From contig OX155952.1 in NCBI GenBank assembly GCA_944548615.1, forward strand, positions 34,731,788 to 34,795,787: DNA of 64,000 nt. Reading direction: 5' to 3'. Below, in pieces: positions 39,380 to 50,110 of the stretch. Origin of the DNA: Micropterix aruncella. Its lineage: Eukaryota > Arthropoda > Insecta > Lepidoptera > Micropterigidae. Positions within the stretch are counted from its first letter, which is position 1; the number at the start of each line of letters is the position of its first letter. The notes beneath the pieces were generated by a model, which was not told the DNA's origin, did no database searches, and worked only from the letters and a program-made list of their open reading frames with translations. Made by a program: the position numbers and the translations under genes.

Positions 39380-39960
39380 TTCAAGATGCATGCATTATTC
39401 TGAAACATGCATAATATTATTTTCCATTTTTATAACATCCTCAACAATCCTACCGCTCCCTCCTACCTAACCGAAAAAATCAATCACTTAGGAAGTCATG
39501 GTCTCCCACTCCGTTCCAGCCAGGATAGTAAAATTGCGATTCCCACTCATAATTCATCTTTTTTTACTTATTCCTTCACCGTTCATGCAGCTAGACTATG
39601 GAATCAGCTCCCGTCAAACATCAGAAACGCACCAACGGTTTGTACCTTCCAAGTGTCTCTGAAAAAGCATTTCATGTCCCTAAATTCCTAGTCATTCTAG
39701 GTTGTCATCCTCTCCCATCCTTCGCTCCTTGCGAATTATTCAAAATAATAATTATATTTCAAAAATAGCATTTTTGTTACTTGATTAATTTTTGTTATGT
39801 AATAAGTTTTTCTTCTTTTTTTTGTTGTTAATTTTTATCTCTTGGCACCTACATTTTTACCCTTCCACGAAGGTTGGCTGTAAGAGATTGTGTTTTAGGA
39901 AATAAGTCCGCCTTTTGTATGTTTTTGTTTAATGTGCAATAAAGAATCTCTATCTATCTA
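39380..39960 (+). pseudogene. LINE 3' end (CR1-like), ORF2 C-terminus and 3' UTR
   Basis: The 94-codon frame at 39407-39691 contains FTVHAARLWNQLPSNIRNAP followed by FQVSLKKHFMSL, the hallmark C-terminus of CR1-type ORF2 proteins. A 3' UTR follows with a polyadenylation-like aataaag and a (CTAT)n tail at about 39945-39960, the short microsatellite tail expected of this LINE group. All upstream ORF2 is missing. Confidence 0.75.
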
Positions 39961-41384
39961 TTATTTGACTTTTGACTGTTTTAAATTAATGTCATAAAAG
40001 CTAATGCAAATCTCCCAAATAATGAAAAATGATCTACTCTTGCTCTGTGTGGTAGACAGTGGATCAGCCTATGTTCAACATTGGATCAATACAGTACAGC
40101 CACAGGATCAGATGTTAATATACCTATTTTCATTACGAATAAAAACTATAAAAATCGCAATAAAGTATATGCTTACTGTTTAGTTACTTTACAACTATGG
40201 CTTGCTATACTACTGAAAAACATAATTTTACTACACCCTCAATGTTTTTTTTAATTTGTAACCCAAAAAAACAACAGAAAATTTAACATTATAATTGCAA
40301 AACCTGATGCATAATACAAAACAGATAATTTCTTTCTAAGATTCCAAAAACATAAAAAACAACACAATAATCGTGACAATTCAATCTAGATTACTTCAGT
40401 TTGTTTATACAGTGAATCTTGATTCAATATTTACTAATAATTTTGATCCATTGTATTTATTTTATATATTTATTTATTCGTTAGATAAACATTCAAACGC
40501 AATAGCACAAAAGAAATATAATGTACAATCCAGAAAATACAGCTATAATGCTTCTAAATTTAGGCATACATCTGTCTGTGCCCAGGCCAAATTGTGCATA
40601 AATTATATGTTAAAGTGCATAAAATTATTCCTAATGTGCCAAGTAAAGTAAAACCGAGCCCGCCTTGCTAGGCACTCCTGTGATAAGGTTAGCTCACTTC
40701 CTGAGTCTTATTCGAGTGCCACGGTTGTGTCAGTAAAAACTGCCACGGTTGTGTGCCAGTTACGTCAAAATTGTATATTTGGTGTGTGATATTCTAACCG
40801 TAAACAATCTTACCTTTTTCAAATAAAGATGTATAATGTAGTAACTACAGTAATGATAGGAAATAATAAATATACCGTCTAAGTTAACGAAATTATAAAT
40901 AAAAATGTGTCTGGTATATTATCTTAGCTATTGAGAAAAACTATAACCACCTTGTTTGTAAACATCGGACCGCATCGCTGCTGTAAAGCAATTAGTGAGT
41001 GGTTATGTGTGTTAGTTAGATATGATCGTATAGAATCCACAAACGCGATTTTGTGCTGTATTGACTTAGATATTTGAGGGATTTACTGTGTACTTCTGAT
41101 CCACTGTCAACCTGGTCACACTACATAATTTAATATTGTTGCTGTACCGGAACTGCAAGGCGAAGAAGGATAGTTAGTAAAATAAATGAGTAGAGTATAT
41201 TTATCCCCTTTCTTTTTATACAAAATATTTGGGCTATAGGTCATACATTTAACGAGGTATTATAAAATAATGATTTTTGGCTGTCGTGTGAAAAAGCTAA
41301 GGTGTGCTAAATCAATATAGTTACAAAATCCCAAATTTTTTAAACTTCCTCGTTTTCTCGGAATCAGTTCGCTTCCGCTATCAT

Positions 41385-41389
41385 GTTAC
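41385..41389. other. target-site duplication (left) of BEL/Pao element
   Basis: GTTAC directly before the left LTR, repeated at 49631-49635 directly after the right LTR. Five bp is the expected size for BEL/Pao integrases. Confidence 0.9.
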
Positions 41390-42645
41390 TGGATGATTTA
41401 CGTAAACTCCTCGATTAGTTAGATATTAAAAATAAAGTTAAAAATAGGTTAACCTGTCGGAAGCCAGTCGTGCTATAAATAAATTTTACAGATTTTAAAT
41501 AAATACCAGATAATTCGTCCAATAAAGAAACTTCAAACGGCGTGGAGGCCACCCCGAGATTAAAATATGGTTAATACATATATTACATACTCGAATGGGG
41601 CAAGGCCGGGGTTCTGAGAAAGGGATGAGGGTTCAGAAATTACGACGGCCGAGGGTCTAACAGTGGCATAATAACAATAGACCAAGGAAGCCATACATCA
41701 GCTGGTAAACTGTCTCGTCCGCCTGGAAAAAGAAAAAAAAAAGGTCCGTCTAGAAACAAGAGCCGTAAATTATTGGCGGCAGCGGAGGGGTAGGTGCTCT
41801 GGGGTGGTCTTTAAAAGGGCCATAATCAAAAACCAAAATATGCGATTGAAGCGCTATAAAGGTATTGTGTCTCCCACTCGAGTACTTGAGAAAGCGACCG
41901 ACCCTTCATATAACATATTTTATAAATAAAATTAACGCTAGAATAAGTCTATGTTAAAACTTGCCTGTACAATTTAAATTAAAACGTTTCTCGCTCGTTA
42001 TATGTAGCTGATATTATCTTTATAGTTATTTTAGACAGTTGATAGAACCTAGCATATTATGTTTGAATTTGAAATATTAAGATTTTCTGAAAACACATTT
42101 AAGCCTAAGTTTCACACGCCCTCATGTCTTCGAAGGGGCGTGGTATGTATTTTTTTGTTGCTAGCCGGTGCCGAGTATAGCCAATCCCGGACCAGGGGGC
42201 ATAGACGAGTTGGTCAGCTGTATTTTGACGCTGAACTCGTCAGTCAGTCAGTAAGATTTTGAGAGCGCCGCAAATAGGTGGCCGATCGGAAAACTGTCTT
42301 AGCTCGTATAAAATAGACATTCATATTAACTCTGGGCAATAATGTTGGAAATGTGTTCAGTCGTGTATCGAGATTGATGTGTACGTGTACCTTGAATCAA
42401 ATAAAGACATTAAAGTTCAGTGCAAGGTTTTGTCATTCACCTGCTCTCCTAATCGCCATCATCGTCATCTACAAGGGAAAATCGGAGTTTCCGACTCAGG
42501 ATATCGAAGAAGAACAAAGGCGTGAGTAATTATTGTACAGTCCACTAATTATAATCAAAGGAGTCTCACGCCCTCTCCGCAACGAGCGGAGATGAAATAA
42601 TGGTCGTTCCGGTCATTCAGCGAGAGGTCTGATCGGATCTGACCA
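41390..42645 (+). repeat. 5' LTR of BEL/Pao element
   Basis: 1256 bp, starting TGGATG and ending GACCA. A TATA-like box tataaaat is at 42307-42314 and a polyadenylation signal AATAAA at 42400-42405, which places transcription start and R between them and gives a long U3. Unlike the 3' LTR it has gagtctcacgcc and gagatgaaat. Confidence 0.95.
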
Positions 42646-42649
42646 GAAG

Positions 42650-42667
42650 TGGTCATTCGCAGCCGAA
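42650..42667 (+). promoter_or_regulatory. candidate primer-binding site
   Basis: TGGTCATTCGCAGCCGAA begins four bases after the 5' LTR. TGG is the expected complement of a tRNA 3' CCA. I could not match the rest to a particular tRNA. Confidence 0.35.
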
Positions 42668-42733
42668 TGTGACGAAGAGATATTACAATAGATCCTGTTT
42701 CGAAAAAAAAAAAAATTACTCAAAAAATCCAAG

Positions 42734-45700
42734 ATGAGTTCTATAAACGGATCTCATGCAGCATCGAGAAGCAGCCAAAGGAGCGATAGGATGCAGGAGA
42801 TAAAAGATGCCTCAGAGGAATTGAGAAGAGTGACACGGCAGCGGGCTAAGGTTGCAGCGGAAAAGAAGAAGATGGAAGCTCAGCGCGCGGCGGAAGAGGC
42901 TGACCTCAACGCAGAATTGGAAAAGCAGAGGTCACAGGAGGCGGCGGAGAGGAGGAAACGAGAGGCGCGACACGCCGTCGGACAAGCGGACATCGATGCG
43001 GAAATGGAGATGCTAGAAGCCGATAGCCAGCACGCGCTGCGAATGCTAGAAGTGGTATCTGAAGCATTTGGGAGCACTGAGGGAGGTAGCGCATGGGGAA
43101 GAGAGAGGAGCCTCGCCGAAGACGGAGATGCAGCCGAACGCACGACGCAGTGGGCAGACTACCATACGCCTACGGCAGAGGGAGGAAACGCAGCGTCGGA
43201 AGCCGCAGCGCGCGCGTCGGCAGGAGCGGCAGAGGGAGACGCCGCGCGCGCGGTCGAACGGGAGCAAGCGGAAGGCGCAAGGCGAGACAGGGCGGTGAGT
43301 CCGGCGGCGGGAGCCGCCGCACTTATCGCACCTGAGAAGACGTCGAGCGATCAACGGGGGGCGGCCAGCTCAAAGGCTGGCGCAACTACGGAGACCGGGG
43401 AAGAATTTATCGAAAGGGTAAGTCGCTTAATCTCAGTCGCTTCTTTAAAACCGCAATTTAATAAAGAATTACCAACCTTCTCGGGAGACCCGTTACACTT
43501 TATAGCGTTTAAATCCATATTTTTTCAATCAACAGAGATATTAAAATTAAGTGATGAACAGAATTTATTAAGATTACAAACCGCTCTTAAAGGTAGGGCT
43601 CGCGACAGTGTATCAGGATTATTGATGGCTCCCCAAAATGTAGGAGAAATCATGAAGTCATTAGAATTGCTTTTCGGTAATGGGAACGTAATATTACAAC
43701 GCACTTTAGCCGAGATAAGGAAAATAAGAGAACTTAGAGAAGGTTTAGATGCTGAAGAACTCTTAAGATTCGCATGTCAGGTAAAAAACTTGGTGGCGAC
43801 AGTACGTTCTTTGGATAAAACCGAGCATTTGTGTAATCCGGAGTTGCTTACGACATTAGTATCAAAGTTGCCAAGGAACTTAGTTATACATTGGGTAGGA
43901 GATAGAAACAAATCAGGATTATCTGACCCAGCATTAGTTCAATTCGCGAGGTGGCTGGAAGAGATGGCGGTAAGGGCACTAGACGCCGGAATCAGCGCCG
44001 GGGACTCGGGAAGGAGAGAGGAAAGACCGCGAGAGAAGAGAGGCAAAGAGGTCCCTCGAAAAAATTACGTAATGCACGTTCATAACAAAAACTCCCCAAA
44101 ATGTGCTTATTGTAAAGGCGAACATTATATCAGCCGTTGCGAAGGGCTGAAAGCACTTTCACTTACCGAACGCTGGGACGCTGCAAAAAAAGCAAGGGTA
44201 TGTTTTAAGTGTCTCGCGACCGCTCATAGCCGCCATAATTGCCCGCTGTATAAAAAATATCCAAAAAACAAGTTTCACTTTCTGTTGACGGGCAGCGCAG
44301 AGGCGACGAACGACAACGGAAGTACGGTAAATGCAGACGGGCAACGGGATATTGTCGCAAATACCGTAGCTTATAACGGAGTACTTTTACAAGTATTACC
44401 TATTAAAATAATAGGACCTTGCGGGGAAAAGAGTATATACGCCCTTCTTGATAGCGGCTCCACGATCACGCTATTAGATCAGGAAATAGCAAAAGAATTA
44501 GGAATCGGGGGTTTGAGAAGCTCGATAGAAGTTGCCGGAGTGAAAGGGATGAGAGTCACTACGCAAGATGCAGAGGCTGTAAACTTTACAATTAAGGGCG
44601 CATTGAGTAATCGGCCTTTTGAGGTGAGAGGATATAGCGTGAAAAATTTGGACCTTCCGACGTTAAAGTGTTTTTCAGGCAAAGGAACACGGCGGGCGGT
44701 CGTTGCCGCGTACGAGGCAAAACAGCTGATCGGCGTGCAACCTAAATTATTACTAGGAGCGGACTGCGGAGACCTGATGGTTTCGCGTAATGTTTCGCGC
44801 ATAAACAACGAGTTACACCTATCACAAACAAAGTTAGGTTGGGTACCGATCGGGGGAAGTTCGTTTAATAGCCCGAAAGAGACGGTTTATAATTTCTGCA
44901 TTAATGGAAACAGCGATGATTCGTTAGTAAACGCTTTGCTAGAAGAAAATATTAATCTAGAGCAAATGTGGCCCGCTAAACAAAGGAAAACGGCGGCCGT
45001 AAATAGGGCAGAAGAATTACTGGAAGCAACCACTTCTCTAAAAGACGGTGTTTGGACAACTGGTTTATTATGGAACGATGACCGAAGACGACTACCTGAT
45101 AGTAGACCGCTCGCGCTCGCGAGGTTGAACTCAGTGGAAAAGAAAATGGAAAAAGACCCGGAATATGAAAAAGCATATTGCCTAAGAATGAGTCAGTATA
45201 TAAAGGCGGGCTACGCCGAAGAAGTACCTCCGGACGGTTTGACGGGGCGTGAAAATATTTGGTTTCTCCCTCACCTTGGGGTGAGCCATGCCGCCAAGCC
45301 GGGGAAGGTGCGAATTGTTCACGACGCCGCTGCACGAGTGCACGGGGTGTCCTTAAATACACAACTACTGCCCGGCCCGGATTATTTCAATAATATAGTA
45401 GGAATAATAGGCAGGTTTCGCGAACACGCGATCGGGTTTACCGCAGACATCGCCGATATGTTTTTACGGATACGGATAAAGGAAGACGATAGCTACCGAC
45501 AACTATTTCTTTGGAGAGGTAACCGTAAAGACATCGAACCCATAACCTTTCGGATGAGAACCCTAATATTCGGGTCTCGTTCCTCCCCCGCCTCAGCCCA
45601 ATTTGTGCGTATTAAAAACGCAGAGAGATACCGAGATCATTATCCGGAGGCTGCAGCAGCTATAATTAATAATTTTTATATGGACGACCTTATTCATGGA

Positions 45701-47143
45701 GCAGAAACGGCGAAAGAGGCACGGAAATTAATCAAAGAGATTAATTGGATTAATGAGCAAGGTAACTTTAAATTGACCGGCTGGGCGAGCAATGATCCCG
45801 AAGTACTGGATGTTTTGCAGCGGGAAGAATGCGGCAACAAGGCGATTGCGCTAGAGAAAAACGAACTGGGTGCTCAGCGTTTACTTGGGTTAGTGTGGAT
45901 GCCGGCGACCGATGAGCTGGCTTTTAACCTTCGTATGGAAAAACTGGGCGATAATTTAAAGACAGGAATCGGGGTTCCCACTAAGAGAGAGGCGTTAAGG
46001 CTCATTATGTCATTATGGGACCCTTTAGGTTTGCTGAGCCCCATAACTTTGAGGGCAAAGGTCATAATGCAGTCAATATGGGCGAGTGGCGTGACCTGGG
46101 ACCAACCGGTTCCACCAGAAGTACTCCATAGCTGGAGAGACTGGCTGAAAACACTGCAAATGGCTCAAAATGTGCGGATCCCGAGGCATCTGGGTACAAC
46201 CCGCGATCCTACCGAAAAAAGAGAATTACACGTGTTTTGTGATGCGTCAAAACAAGCTATGTGTGGCGTCGCTTATTTACGAATTGAGCGAGGAAACGGA
46301 GAAATAATCGTGTCATTCGTTGCGAGTAAAACTCGAGTAGGGCCGCTAAAGGGACTGACTATACCTAGAAGGGAGCTGACTGCGGCGCTATTGGGGGCGC
46401 AGCTAGCAGACAAAATTATAAAGGAACAAGCTATAGGTATTCATGAAAAGATCCTGTGGACAGATGCCACTAACGTCTTGTGGTGGATAAGATCTCAGAG
46501 TGAAAACCATCAACAGTTTGTGGCAAATCGACTAGGGGCCCTGGACGATTTAACGCAACCATCTGAATGGCGATGGCTCGATGGGAAAAGCAATGCGGCA
46601 GATGACGCGACTCGCGTCGTAACAACAATCGATATGTCTTCGAACAGCCGTTGGCTGAACGGGCCAAATTTTTTACGCGGCCGGCGGGACCAGTGGCCAG
46701 CTGAAATACCGCCACAGCCAAACGAAAGTGAAAAGAAAGCGTTAGAGTTTAAACCAATAGCCGTCCTCGCGCTGAGAACCGAACCGACTAGCCTTATAAA
46801 CGTGGGTAGATTCTCACAACATCGTAGAATCGTACGTACGATGGCCTATGTAATGAAATTTTGTCAAAAACATAAGAAAGAGGCGGAACTGGGCGGTTTG
46901 GACGGGCTAGATATCGGCCGCGCTGAACTCGCTCTCATAAAAGAATCTCAAGTGAGGTGTTTTAATAGGGAAATTGATATGATAAAAAAGGAAAGGATCT
47001 TGTCGAAAGATAGCAGGCTGCACGGTCTCAATTTGCATGTCGACCAACGGGGTATAATTCGAATCAGCGGGAGAATTGATAACGCTCCCGGGGTATCGTA
47101 CGATACCAAACACCCTATGGTACTCGACGGCCGAGATTTATAA
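42734..47143 (+). CDS. Gag-protease-RT-RNase H polyprotein of BEL/Pao element
   Basis: 1469 residues. Residues 18-105 are a charged coiled coil, followed by a low-complexity Ala/Glu/Arg region to about 225. About 235-400 is the Gag-like domain of BEL/Pao elements (QFNKELPTFSGDPLHFIAFK). Two zinc knuckles start at Cys457 (CX2CX3HX4C) and Cys490 (CX2CX4HX4C). The aspartic protease has LLDSGSTITLLD with Asp573. The reverse transcriptase has ADIADMF (Asp905, Asp908) and YMDD at 982-985. RNase H begins near HVFCDAS (Asp1170). Together these process the polyprotein and copy the RNA in cytoplasmic particles. The start has a long purine-rich leader and no upstream ATG in frame. The frame ends in TAA at 47141, inside what should be the linker to integrase; the codons after it stay in the same frame. 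Confidence 0.92.
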   Translation: MSSINGSHAASRSSQRSDRMQEIKDASEELRRVTRQRAKVAAEKKKMEAQRAAEEADLNAELEKQRSQEAAERRKREARHAVGQADIDAEMEMLEADSQHALRMLEVVSEAFGSTEGGSAWGRERSLAEDGDAAERTTQWADYHTPTAEGGNAASEAAARASAGAAEGDAARAVEREQAEGARRDRAVSPAAGAAALIAPEKTSSDQRGAASSKAGATTETGEEFIERVSRLISVASLKPQFNKELPTFSGDPLHFIAFKSIFFQSTEILKLSDEQNLLRLQTALKGRARDSVSGLLMAPQNVGEIMKSLELLFGNGNVILQRTLAEIRKIRELREGLDAEELLRFACQVKNLVATVRSLDKTEHLCNPELLTTLVSKLPRNLVIHWVGDRNKSGLSDPALVQFARWLEEMAVRALDAGISAGDSGRREERPREKRGKEVPRKNYVMHVHNKNSPKCAYCKGEHYISRCEGLKALSLTERWDAAKKARVCFKCLATAHSRHNCPLYKKYPKNKFHFLLTGSAEATNDNGSTVNADGQRDIVANTVAYNGVLLQVLPIKIIGPCGEKSIYALLDSGSTITLLDQEIAKELGIGGLRSSIEVAGVKGMRVTTQDAEAVNFTIKGALSNRPFEVRGYSVKNLDLPTLKCFSGKGTRRAVVAAYEAKQLIGVQPKLLLGADCGDLMVSRNVSRINNELHLSQTKLGWVPIGGSSFNSPKETVYNFCINGNSDDSLVNALLEENINLEQMWPAKQRKTAAVNRAEELLEATTSLKDGVWTTGLLWNDDRRRLPDSRPLALARLNSVEKKMEKDPEYEKAYCLRMSQYIKAGYAEEVPPDGLTGRENIWFLPHLGVSHAAKPGKVRIVHDAAARVHGVSLNTQLLPGPDYFNNIVGIIGRFREHAIGFTADIADMFLRIRIKEDDSYRQLFLWRGNRKDIEPITFRMRTLIFGSRSSPASAQFVRIKNAERYRDHYPEAAAAIINNFYMDDLIHGAETAKEARKLIKEINWINEQGNFKLTGWASNDPEVLDVLQREECGNKAIALEKNELGAQRLLGLVWMPATDELAFNLRMEKLGDNLKTGIGVPTKREALRLIMSLWDPLGLLSPITLRAKVIMQSIWASGVTWDQPVPPEVLHSWRDWLKTLQMAQNVRIPRHLGTTRDPTEKRELHVFCDASKQAMCGVAYLRIERGNGEIIVSFVASKTRVGPLKGLTIPRRELTAALLGAQLADKIIKEQAIGIHEKILWTDATNVLWWIRSQSENHQQFVANRLGALDDLTQPSEWRWLDGKSNAADDATRVVTTIDMSSNSRWLNGPNFLRGRRDQWPAEIPPQPNESEKKALEFKPIAVLALRTEPTSLINVGRFSQHRRIVRTMAYVMKFCQKHKKEAELGGLDGLDIGRAELALIKESQVRCFNREIDMIKKERILSKDSRLHGLNLHVDQRGIIRISGRIDNAPGVSYDTKHPMVLDGRDL

Positions 47144-47152
47144 CCTCAATTA

Positions 47153-48262
47153 TTGATTAAAAGAACGCACGAAGAGACTGCGCACGGCGGAATAGAGCTA
47201 GTACTTTCTGTCCTACGTCAGAGATTCTGGTTAATAAGCGCGCGAGCCACGATAAAAAAACTTATATTTCAATGCGTACCTTGCACTATGCGAAAATCTA
47301 AACCAATGACCGCGATAATGGGTCAGCTACCAGCTGAACGTATCAATGCACATTCTAGGTGTTTCGCGTCGGTTGGCGTTGATTTTTGGGGTCCTATGTA
47401 CGTCACGGTGCGCAGGAGGCCTGAAAAGCGCTACGGTTTATTATTCTCTTGTTTAAGTAGCCGCGCGTCTCACATAGAATTGGCACATGACCTGTCCACA
47501 AACTCGGCTATGCAAGCAATACGTAGATTCATAGCTAGGCGCGGTAAACCGCAAATCATTATGTCAGACAATGGCGCGAGTTTTAAGAAAGCGAGCGTTG
47601 AATTGAAAAAAGCGGTTTCCGAAATCAATAACGAAGAAATTCGAGATCGCCTCAGTAATGAACAAATTACGTGGAAGTTCATCCCGCCTGTTTCACCGAG
47701 TCATGGAGGCGGTTGGGAATCAATGATTAAATCGACCAAGAGGGCTTTAGAAGCCGTGTTAAAGGAAAGAGCTCCACCGGAGGAGGTTCTGAGAACTTTA
47801 CTAGCCGAGGTGGAGTTAATTCTGAATATGAGACCGATCTCACACGTCACCGATGATAGTCGAGACGAGGCGCCCCTAACTCCTAATCACTTGCTACTAG
47901 GACATGCAGGGGGAACTTCAGCCATGGGGGAATATGAGGTCGATAAGGTAAACAGCAGGAGGCAATGGGTACAGACACAAGCGATGGCAGATTCATTTTG
48001 GCACCGGTGGAAGCGCGAGGTATTACCTACGATGGTGCAACGACCTAAGTGGAAGGTCCCGCAAAAATCTCTGGAGGTCGGAGACCTAGTACTATTGCTG
48101 GATCCCTCCATGGAGCGGGGTAAATGGACTCGGGGACGAATTGAGGCGATTTACCCAGACAAGCAGAAAGTCGTAAGGAGAGTAGATGTCAGGGCAGGAG
48201 GCAAGATTTATCGTAGAACAATAGGTAAATTAGTTAGGCTGACCACGGAAGTGCAGACATAA
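47153..48262 (+). CDS. integrase domain of BEL/Pao element (downstream of in-frame stop)
   Basis: About 369 codons in the same frame as the upstream polyprotein, with no ATG at the beginning (47153 is TTG). The zinc-binding HHCC region starts THEETAHGG and includes CVPCTMRK. The catalytic triad is Asp77 (VGVDFWGP), Asp139 (IIMSDNGASF) and Glu189 in PPVSPSHGGGWESMIK, a signature of BEL/Pao integrases. The C-terminal part (HRWKREVLPTMVQRPKW to KLVRL) is the family's usual C-terminal domain. It inserts the cDNA and makes the 5-bp duplication. Because a single TAA and three codons separate it from the upstream frame, I regard the two as one gene interrupted by a nonsense codon. Read-through, or a sequence error, cannot be excluded. 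Confidence 0.9.
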   Translation: MIKRTHEETAHGGIELVLSVLRQRFWLISARATIKKLIFQCVPCTMRKSKPMTAIMGQLPAERINAHSRCFASVGVDFWGPMYVTVRRRPEKRYGLLFSCLSSRASHIELAHDLSTNSAMQAIRRFIARRGKPQIIMSDNGASFKKASVELKKAVSEINNEEIRDRLSNEQITWKFIPPVSPSHGGGWESMIKSTKRALEAVLKERAPPEEVLRTLLAEVELILNMRPISHVTDDSRDEAPLTPNHLLLGHAGGTSAMGEYEVDKVNSRRQWVQTQAMADSFWHRWKREVLPTMVQRPKWKVPQKSLEVGDLVLLLDPSMERGKWTRGRIEAIYPDKQKVVRRVDVRAGGKIYRRTIGKLVRLTTEVQT

Positions 48263-48365
48263 GAACGTAAAAATAGGTTATTATTGAATAAGTAAGGAAA
48301 ACAACTTATAGTAATGTAAATAATCTTAAGGAGTTTTTGGCATCGAATCGACAAACAAAGATGCC

Positions 48366-48379
48366 AAAAGGGGGGAAAA
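48366..48379 (+). promoter_or_regulatory. polypurine tract
   Basis: AAAAGGGGGGAAAA lies immediately before the 3' LTR, the expected primer site for plus-strand DNA synthesis. Confidence 0.85.
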
Positions 48380-49630
48380 TGGATGATTTACGTAAACTCC
48401 TCGATTAGTTAGATATTAAAAATAAAGTTAAAAATAGGTTAACCTGTCGGAAGCCAGTCGTGCTATAAATAAATTTTACAGATTTTAAATAAATACCAGA
48501 TAATTCGTCCAATAAAGAAACTTCAAACGGCGTGGAGGCCACCCCGAGATTAAAATATGGTTAATATATTACATACTCGAATGGGGCAAGGCCGGGGTTC
48601 TGAGAAAGGGATGAGGGTTCAGAAATTACGACGGCCGAGGGTCTAACAGTGGCATAATAACAATAGACCAAGGAAGCCATACATCAGCTGGTAAACTGTC
48701 TCGTCCGCCTGGAAAAAGAAAAAAAAAAAGGTCCGTCTAGAAACAAGAGCCGTAAATTATTGGCGGCAGCGGAGGGGTAGGTGCTCTGGGGTGGTCTTTA
48801 AAAGGGCCATAATCAAAAACCAAAATATGCGATTGAAGCGCTATAAAGGTATTGTGTCTCCCACTCGAGTACTTGAGAAAGCGACCGACCCTTCATATAA
48901 CATATTTTATAAATAAAATTAACGCTAGAATAAGTCTATGTTAAAACTTGCCTGTACAATTTAAATTAAAACGTTTCTCGCTCGTTATATGTAGCTGATA
49001 TTATCTTTATAGTTATTTTAGACAGTTGATAGAACCTAGCATATTATGTTTGAATTTGAAATATTAAGATTTTCTGAAAACACATTTAAGCCTAAGTTTC
49101 ACACGCCCTCATGTCTTCGAAGGGGCGTGGTATGTATTTTTTTGTTGCTAGCCGGTGCCGAGTATAGCCAATCCCGGACCAGGGGGCATAGACGAGTTGG
49201 TCAGCTGTATTTTGACGCTGAACTCGTCAGTCAGTCAGTAAGATTTTGAGAGCGCCGCAAATAGGTGGCCGATCGGAAAACTGTCTTAGCTCGTATAAAA
49301 TAGACATTCATATTAACTCTGGGCAATAATGTTGGAAATGTGTTCAGTCGTGTATCGAGATTGATGTGTACGTGTACCTTGAATCAAATAAAGACATTAA
49401 AGTTCAGTGCAAGGTTTTGTCATTCACCTGCTCTCCTAATCGCCATCATCGTCATCTACAAGGGAAAATCGGAGTTTCCGACTCAGGATATCGAAGAAGA
49501 ACAAAGGCGTGAGTAATTGTACAGTCCACTAATTATTAATCAAAGGAGCATCACGCCCTCTCCGCAACGAGCGGAGACGAAATAATGGTCGTTCCGGTCA
49601 TTCAGCGAGAGGTCTGATCGGATCTGACCA
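48380..49630 (+). repeat. 3' LTR of BEL/Pao element
   Basis: 1251 bp. It has the same ends as the 5' LTR, with tataaaat at 49294-49301 and AATAAA at 49387-49392. Relative to the 5' LTR it lacks four bases near 48565 and three near 49516, and has one extra A in the A-run near 48730 and one extra T near 49535. Confidence 0.95.
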
Positions 49631-49635
49631 GTTAC
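49631..49635. other. target-site duplication (right) of BEL/Pao element
   Basis: GTTAC, identical to 41385-41389. Confidence 0.9.
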
Positions 49636-49639
49636 TATC

Positions 49640-50110
49640 CCAAGTTACAGGCTGGGCAATATTCTATGGATTTGATTTCCAAAATCAGAACGTCGAGAAT
49701 TCGAAATAAAAAATTAAAATTTGGATACGCCCCAATTTTAATAAAATTAAATAACGCCAGTCTATTTTGCAAGATATTCTGCGCCAAATTGAACGAAATT
49801 GTTGGACACGGCTACCCTGATTCGGCGTTATGATGAAACAAGTCCTTTTATTACTTTCTCGAGGAGTGGGCGTTGGTCCAAATTAATTCCGAAAGGACGG
49901 GAAGTAATGCAGTCCGACGAGAGAGAGATCGAAACTTCGTTAAAAAGTTTCCGGAAATTCCGCTGTGACAGCCGCTTCGGCACTGCCTTCGTTCCTACGG
50001 GGAGCCAGATATTTCCGTCTCTAGCGACTGCCTTTAGGTTATCATTATGCGTGTGCCTATATTATTGAGTTTATACTAATTCCGAAACTCGTTAGATCAA
50101 ACTATAAAAT
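49640..50110. other. unique GC-balanced DNA
   Basis: 49790-50050 is GC-balanced and unique, with an 89-codon frame (49799-50068) that has no recognisable domain. A candidate non-coding conserved element. Confidence 0.3.

Larger units (their letters stand above)
38178..40733. repeat. 2.56-kb segment bounded by about 260-bp inverted repeats
   Basis: The left end ctgacacaaccgtggcac (38178) is the complement of the right end gtgccacggttgtgtcag (ending 40733). Pairing continues through gcctagcaaggcgggctcgg and, with divergence, to about 38450 and 40480. The arms could be termini of one large element or two copies of a smaller repeat in opposite orientation. Inside are a (C)24 run (38495-38518) and a LINE fragment. 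Confidence 0.65.
41390..49630 (+). mobile_element. complete BEL/Pao LTR retrotransposon
   Basis: An 8241-bp element with 5' and 3' LTRs, a Gag-Pol frame, a polypurine tract and a perfect 5-bp target duplication GTTAC. The LTRs differ by four small indels and three substitutions that I can see (about 0.3% by substitution), so insertion was very recent. Domain order is Gag, zinc knuckles, aspartic protease, RT, RNase H, integrase and the C-terminal domain typical of this family. There is no env-like frame after the integrase. One in-frame TAA (47141-47143) separates RNase H from integrase, so this copy may not be autonomous. Confidence 0.95.

Noticed and set aside
42059..42262. Identical 67-codon frames at 42059 and 49046
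   Set aside because: They are the same chance frame inside the two LTRs; no motif and no conserved role.
48263..48365. An env-like gene after the BEL/Pao integrase
   Set aside because: Only about 100 bp separate the integrase stop from the polypurine tract.
49957..49965. A perfect kappaB-like word ggaaattcc
   Set aside because: A single 9-mer match is expected by chance in 64 kb and has no supporting context.
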